The translations under genes were made by a program, and so were the position numbers. From assembly GCA_903891375.1 (NCBI GenBank), contig CAITEL010000363.1:1-8400 (forward strand): a stretch of DNA of 8,400 nt, in the 5' to 3' direction. The notes beneath the pieces were generated by a model, which made no database searches, was not told the DNA's origin, and saw nothing but the letters and a program-made list of their open reading frames with translations. Positions 6,313-8,400 of the stretch are shown here, piece after piece. Position 1 is the first letter of the stretch. Each line of letters starts with the position of its first letter. The stretch comes from an uncultured Neisseriaceae bacterium. GTDB lineage: Bacteria; Pseudomonadota; Gammaproteobacteria; Burkholderiales; UBA11063.

Positions 6313-7059
6313 TTATATCACCTTGTTTACTTTTAGTATATCAACCAATTCATCCACTGAATCAATAAATGTACATTTTTTCTTAATTTCGCCATCAACT
6401 GCTTTTAATAGTCTAGTTGTGGGACGTTGTTCGATATTTAAATCTGTAAGTTGTATTGTTTCAATAATCTTCTTCTTAGCCAACATAAGTTGTGGTAATT
6501 TAATAAATCGTGGTTCGTTTAGATATAAATCAGCTGTTAAAACAGCTGGGAGTGTTACCTCTAATGTTTCAGTACCATTATCTATTTCACGCACTGTTCG
6601 AATTTTGCCATCAATAATTTCAAGACTAGAAATAAATGTGCTTTGTGGATAGTCTAACATGCCCGCTAACATTTGCCCTACTTGATTAGCATCATCGTCT
6701 ATTGCCTGCTTACCTAGGAGTATCAAATCTGGTTTTTCTTTTAGTACGATTTCTTTAAAAATTTTAGCTACAAATAAAGGTTCTATAACCTCATTTGTTT
6801 CAACCAAAATTGCTCTATCACAACCACGAGCTAAAGCTGTACGTAATGTATCAATGCATTTAGCATTACCTATTGATACCGCAATAATTTCCGTTGCAAT
6901 TCCAGCTTCTTTTAATTTAGAAGCCTCTTCTATTGCATTTTCATCAAATGGGTTAAGCGACATTTTACTATGCTCAATATCAACATTTGAATTATCTGCC
7001 TTTACCCTTACCTTAACATTGGCATCAACAACACGTTTAGCCCCAACTAAAATTCTCAT
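6313..7059 (-). CDS. etfB: Electron transfer flavoprotein beta subunit
   Basis: The 248-residue subunit binds AMP and contacts the partner dehydrogenases. It starts with MRILVGAKRVVD. Family landmarks are LNPFDENAIEEA (35-46), the nucleotide-binding segment GKQAIDDDANQVGQMLAGML (116-135), the signature from REIDNGTETLEV to LPAVLTADL (157-178), and LNEPRFIKLPQLMLAKKK (180-197). The last of these contains the recognition loop that docks onto dehydrogenases and its trailing lysines. Length matches typical EtfB. It is the first gene of etfB-etfA-CHCC. The ATG at 7059 has only an AGG about 13 nt upstream, a poor ribosome binding site compared with etfA. No frameshift or missing motif is seen. Confidence 0.97.
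   Translation of the reverse strand: MRILVGAKRVVDANVKVRVKADNSNVDIEHSKMSLNPFDENAIEEASKLKEAGIATEIIAVSIGNAKCIDTLRTALARGCDRAILVETNEVIEPLFVAKIFKEIVLKEKPDLILLGKQAIDDDANQVGQMLAGMLDYPQSTFISSLEIIDGKIRTVREIDNGTETLEVTLPAVLTADLYLNEPRFIKLPQLMLAKKKIIETIQLTDLNIEQRPTTRLLKAVDGEIKKKCTFIDSVDELVDILKVNKVI
6317..6324 (-). promoter_or_regulatory. Ribosome binding site of etfA inside the end of etfB
   Basis: AAGGTGAT on the minus strand matches the 16S rRNA anti-Shine-Dalgarno region well and sits 8 nt before the etfA ATG at 6308. It overlaps the last codons of etfB, consistent with coupled translation of the two subunits. Confidence 0.75.
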
Positions 7060-7312
7060 CTATATAATAAAACCTAAAAAAATAAAATAAATTACAATAA
7101 TGAATAAAAATGCAATCAAATAACTAGTTAGAATTGCTCATATTACAAATAAGTACTGATGCAAAAATATTCAGGTATTTTTATATTTGCGCAAGTAGGT
7201 ATCCATATCCTAATAATTGCAGTTATGTAGAAAATCACGCTTAGAATTAAATACCAAATTACTTATGCATAGGTACTTAAATTAAACTACTCGTATGCAC
7301 AATTATAACTAA
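7060..7312. other. Spacer between the etf operon and the wrbA-like gene; no gene seen
   Basis: Both neighbours lie on the minus strand, so this AT-rich stretch should hold the etf promoter (listed separately). It contains a TTGCGCAA palindrome at 7187-7194 and two imperfect matches to a DnaA box (7263-7271 and 7293-7301, 8 of 9 each). No open frame with a usable ribosome binding site and no RNA gene is evident. Confidence 0.5.
7091..7119 (-). promoter_or_regulatory. Predicted promoter of the etfB-etfA-CHCC operon
   Basis: On the minus strand TTGATT (7119-7114) and TGTAAT (7096-7091) are separated by 17 nt. They match the sigma-70 consensus at 4 of 6 and 5 of 6 positions. The predicted leader is about 25 nt. 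In AT-rich DNA this remains a moderate call. Confidence 0.45.
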
Positions 7313-7361
7313 ATATTTTGGTGGCGCCGTGTATCTAAATATACATAAGCCACCAAAATAT
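7313..7361 (-). terminator. Perfect 13-bp inverted repeat after the wrbA-like gene; probable terminator
   Basis: ATATTTTGGTGGC (7313-7325) and GCCACCAAAATAT (7349-7361) are exact reverse complements. Inside the loop TGTAT (7330-7334) and ATACA (7341-7345) can form a second 5-bp stem. The structure starts 4 nt beyond the stop codon of the wrbA-like gene (7366-7368). The GC-rich base GGTGGC/GCCACC with A/T-rich flanks resembles an intrinsic terminator. On the minus strand the arm ends in AAAATAT and is followed by TTAG, so the U-tract is weak. Confidence 0.65.
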
Positions 7362-7365
7362 GACG

Positions 7366-7980
7366 TTAGAATTGATGCAGACGAGTAGTTGTAAATATGG
7401 CTGAGCAAAGTTGTGCTATGCGTTTACCTTGTGCTATAGCTAGATATTTTTCATCTTCACTTAATTCAACATCATCCTTAATACCAGAATATCGTGACAC
7501 ACCATATGGTGTTCCACCTGTAGTTGTAGTCATTAATTTTGACTCAGTATAAGGTAATCCTATAACTATCATCCCATGGTGCAATAATGGTAACATCATT
7601 GATAACAATGTTGTTTCTTGTCCGCCATGCATGGAGCCACCAGAGGTAAACACACATGCTGGTTTTCCCGACAGAGTTCCTGACAACCATTCATGTGAAG
7701 TACTATCTAAAAAATATTTTAAATGACTTGACATATTACCAAATCTAACTGGGGAACCTAAAGCTAACCCTTTACATTCTTCTAAGTCCTTTAATGTAAC
7801 ATACGGACTACCAGCATCTGGGATTTCTTGGGCAATTTTTTCACAAACTGTTGATACTTTCGGAACGGTTCTAATCCTAGCTGATGTTCCGTTAACACTA
7901 TCAATACCTCTAGCAATAAGATTTGCTAGTTTTTTTGTATTACCACCAGAACTATAGTATAAAACCAATACTTCAATCAC
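7366..7980 (-). CDS. wrbA: WrbA-type NAD(P)H:quinone oxidoreductase (flavodoxin-like)
   Basis: The 204-residue flavodoxin-fold protein should bind FMN and reduce quinones by two electrons with NAD(P)H, limiting semiquinone and oxidative stress. FMN-binding loops are visible: YYSSGGNTKKLA (8-19) for the phosphate, GSPVRFGNMSS (75-85) and TSGGSMHGGQETTL (112-125) for the isoalloxazine ring. HHGM (134-137) and GGTPYG (155-160), both characteristic of WrbA, follow. Overall it resembles the betaproteobacterial 'NAD(P)H:quinone oxidoreductase' branch more than E. coli WrbA. The start is GTG (7980), with GGAAG about 6 nt upstream; it puts the first beta strand (IEVLVLYYS) at the expected place. It is monocistronic, with its own promoter and a hairpin just after the stop. 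The C-terminal tail after residue 194 is polar and unremarkable. Confidence 0.92.
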   Translation of the reverse strand: MIEVLVLYYSSGGNTKKLANLIARGIDSVNGTSARIRTVPKVSTVCEKIAQEIPDAGSPYVTLKDLEECKGLALGSPVRFGNMSSHLKYFLDSTSHEWLSGTLSGKPACVFTSGGSMHGGQETTLLSMMLPLLHHGMIVIGLPYTESKLMTTTTGGTPYGVSRYSGIKDDVELSEDEKYLAIAQGKRIAQLCSAIFTTTRLHQF

Positions 7981-8011
7981 TTTACTCTTCCATATTCAAA
8001 TTTATCCCAAT

Positions 8012-8020
8012 ATTATACCA
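8012..8020 (-). promoter_or_regulatory. Predicted wrbA promoter, perfect extended -10
   Basis: TGGTATAAT on the minus strand (8020 to 8012) is a consensus extended -10 element. No good -35 is placed 17 nt upstream. Transcription would start near 8005, leaving a leader of about 25 nt before the GTG start. Confidence 0.6.
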
Positions 8021-8050
8021 GTTTTAACCAAGACACGCTGGATAAAAAAC

Positions 8051-8080
8051 TTGCAAACATCTACAAAAGTATTGTAAAAT
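8051..8080 (+). promoter_or_regulatory. Possible promoter of the mltD-like gene
   Basis: TTGCAA (8051-8056) and TAAAAT (8075-8080) are spaced by 18 nt and match the sigma-70 boxes at 4 of 6 and 5 of 6. The predicted leader would be about 70 nt. GATAAT at 8099-8104 is an alternative -10 without a good -35. Confidence 0.35.
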
Positions 8081-8154
8081 GTATCTTATATGGGTTATGA
8101 TAATTAAATAATAATTCATTAAAATTATTCAGTTGCAACGTTATAGGTGTCAAA

Positions 8155-8400
8155 ATGTATAGAAAATCGCTACTAATATTAGGGTTGTGCACAATTAATG
8201 TATTTGTTAACGCCGATGATATTGCCACAAATTTTATGCTAATGAATAACTATAATGTGCGTCAAAGTCAAGATATTTGGGCAAGAATGAGACAGGGATT
8301 TCAACTAAATCATACCGAGAATGTGCGAGTTAAGTACTATGAACAATTTTATAGTAGAAGCCCTACACATTTTAATAAAATAGTAAAAAACGCCTCACCA
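8155..8400 (+). CDS. mltD: MltD-like lytic murein transglycosylase, N-terminal part, cut by the window edge
   Basis: Only the first 82 codons are present; the frame is open to the edge. The product starts with a Sec signal peptide: MYRKS, a hydrophobic core at residues 6-18, and a probable cleavage site after VNA (18-20). A cysteine at residue 12 is not in a proper lipobox (L-G-L-C), so it is probably not a lipoprotein, unlike E. coli MltD. After the signal, DIWARMRQGFQL (40-51) and VRVKYYEQFYSRSP (57-70) match the conserved N-terminal region of MltD-type proteins ('DLWxRIRxGFxL ... V..xxxWYxxxPxY'). By family such enzymes cleave peptidoglycan to 1,6-anhydromuropeptides in the periplasm and often carry C-terminal LysM domains. 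The catalytic SLT domain lies beyond the window, so activity cannot be checked. AGGTG lies 5 nt before the ATG. The gene diverges from the wrbA-like gene. Confidence 0.78.
   Translation, partial: MYRKSLLILGLCTINVFVNADDIATNFMLMNNYNVRQSQDIWARMRQGFQLNHTENVRVKYYEQFYSRSPTHFNKIVKNASP

Noticed and set aside
5367..7059. Electron-bifurcating ETF
   Set aside because: No butyryl-CoA dehydrogenase, FixC/FixX or similar partner lies nearby, and the subunits look like conventional proteobacterial ETF. Sequence alone gives no positive sign of bifurcation.
7263..7301. Two near matches to DnaA boxes (TTATGCATA and GTATGCACA), suggesting an origin
   Set aside because: Each is only 8 of 9 and there are just two. 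No dnaA, dnaN or gidA is nearby, and I see no array of 13-mers.
8155..8195. Lipoprotein signal in the mltD-like protein (Cys at residue 12)
   Set aside because: The residues before the cysteine are Leu-Gly-Leu; a lipobox needs a small residue at -1. The VNA site at 18-20 fits ordinary signal peptidase I cleavage better.
1..8400. Defence island, prophage, integrative element or CRISPR array
   Set aside because: There are no integrase, transposase, phage, toxin-antitoxin or nuclease genes and no regularly spaced repeats. Gene content is core metabolism and housekeeping.

Overview
The window is AT-rich, gene-dense bacterial chromosome. It most resembles a low-GC betaproteobacterium. The clues are a stand-alone RnfB without a membrane anchor, a 62-residue CHCC zinc-finger protein with the betaproteobacterial 'HPRVFLE' pattern, a WrbA-type flavodoxin with the 'LLSMMLPLLHHGM' pattern, and an MltD-like transglycosylase with the 'DIWARMRQGF' motif. 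I assign this by remembered family resemblance only; it needs a database search. The long, low-complexity, AT-rich spacers suit a small or streamlined genome, but one 8.4 kb window cannot prove that.

Layout from left to right. Positions 94-3438 hold a tight three-gene minus-strand cluster, transcribed from right to left: an unrecognised 334-residue soluble protein, then rnfB (20-bp overlap, TTG start), then an ArnT/PMT-like membrane glycosyltransferase (4-bp ATGA overlap). A 351-bp spacer with two inverted repeats separates this cluster from ssb (minus). ssb diverges from purN (plus) across a 281-bp control region holding promoters for both, a repeat cluster and a Fur-box-like sequence. purN converges with the CHCC gene, with 1 bp between their stop codons. 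The CHCC gene is the last gene of a minus-strand operon etfB-etfA-CHCC (7059 to 5164). A 306-bp spacer follows, ending in a perfect 13-bp inverted repeat just after the stop of a wrbA-like gene (minus, GTG start). That gene diverges from a 3'-truncated mltD-like gene (plus) running off the right edge.

How the genes fit together. Several products handle electrons: RnfB (three predicted 4Fe-4S clusters), EtfAB (an FAD/AMP electron carrier), a WrbA-type FMN quinone reductase, and a CHCC zinc protein of the family related to complex I subunit NDUFS6. The remaining recognised genes are housekeeping: DNA replication and repair (SSB), purine synthesis (PurN), envelope glycosylation and peptidoglycan turnover. 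I see no tRNA, rRNA, CRISPR array, insertion sequence or phage gene. Apart from the 334-residue protein beside rnfB, the content looks like ordinary core genome. I found no convincing new multi-gene system.
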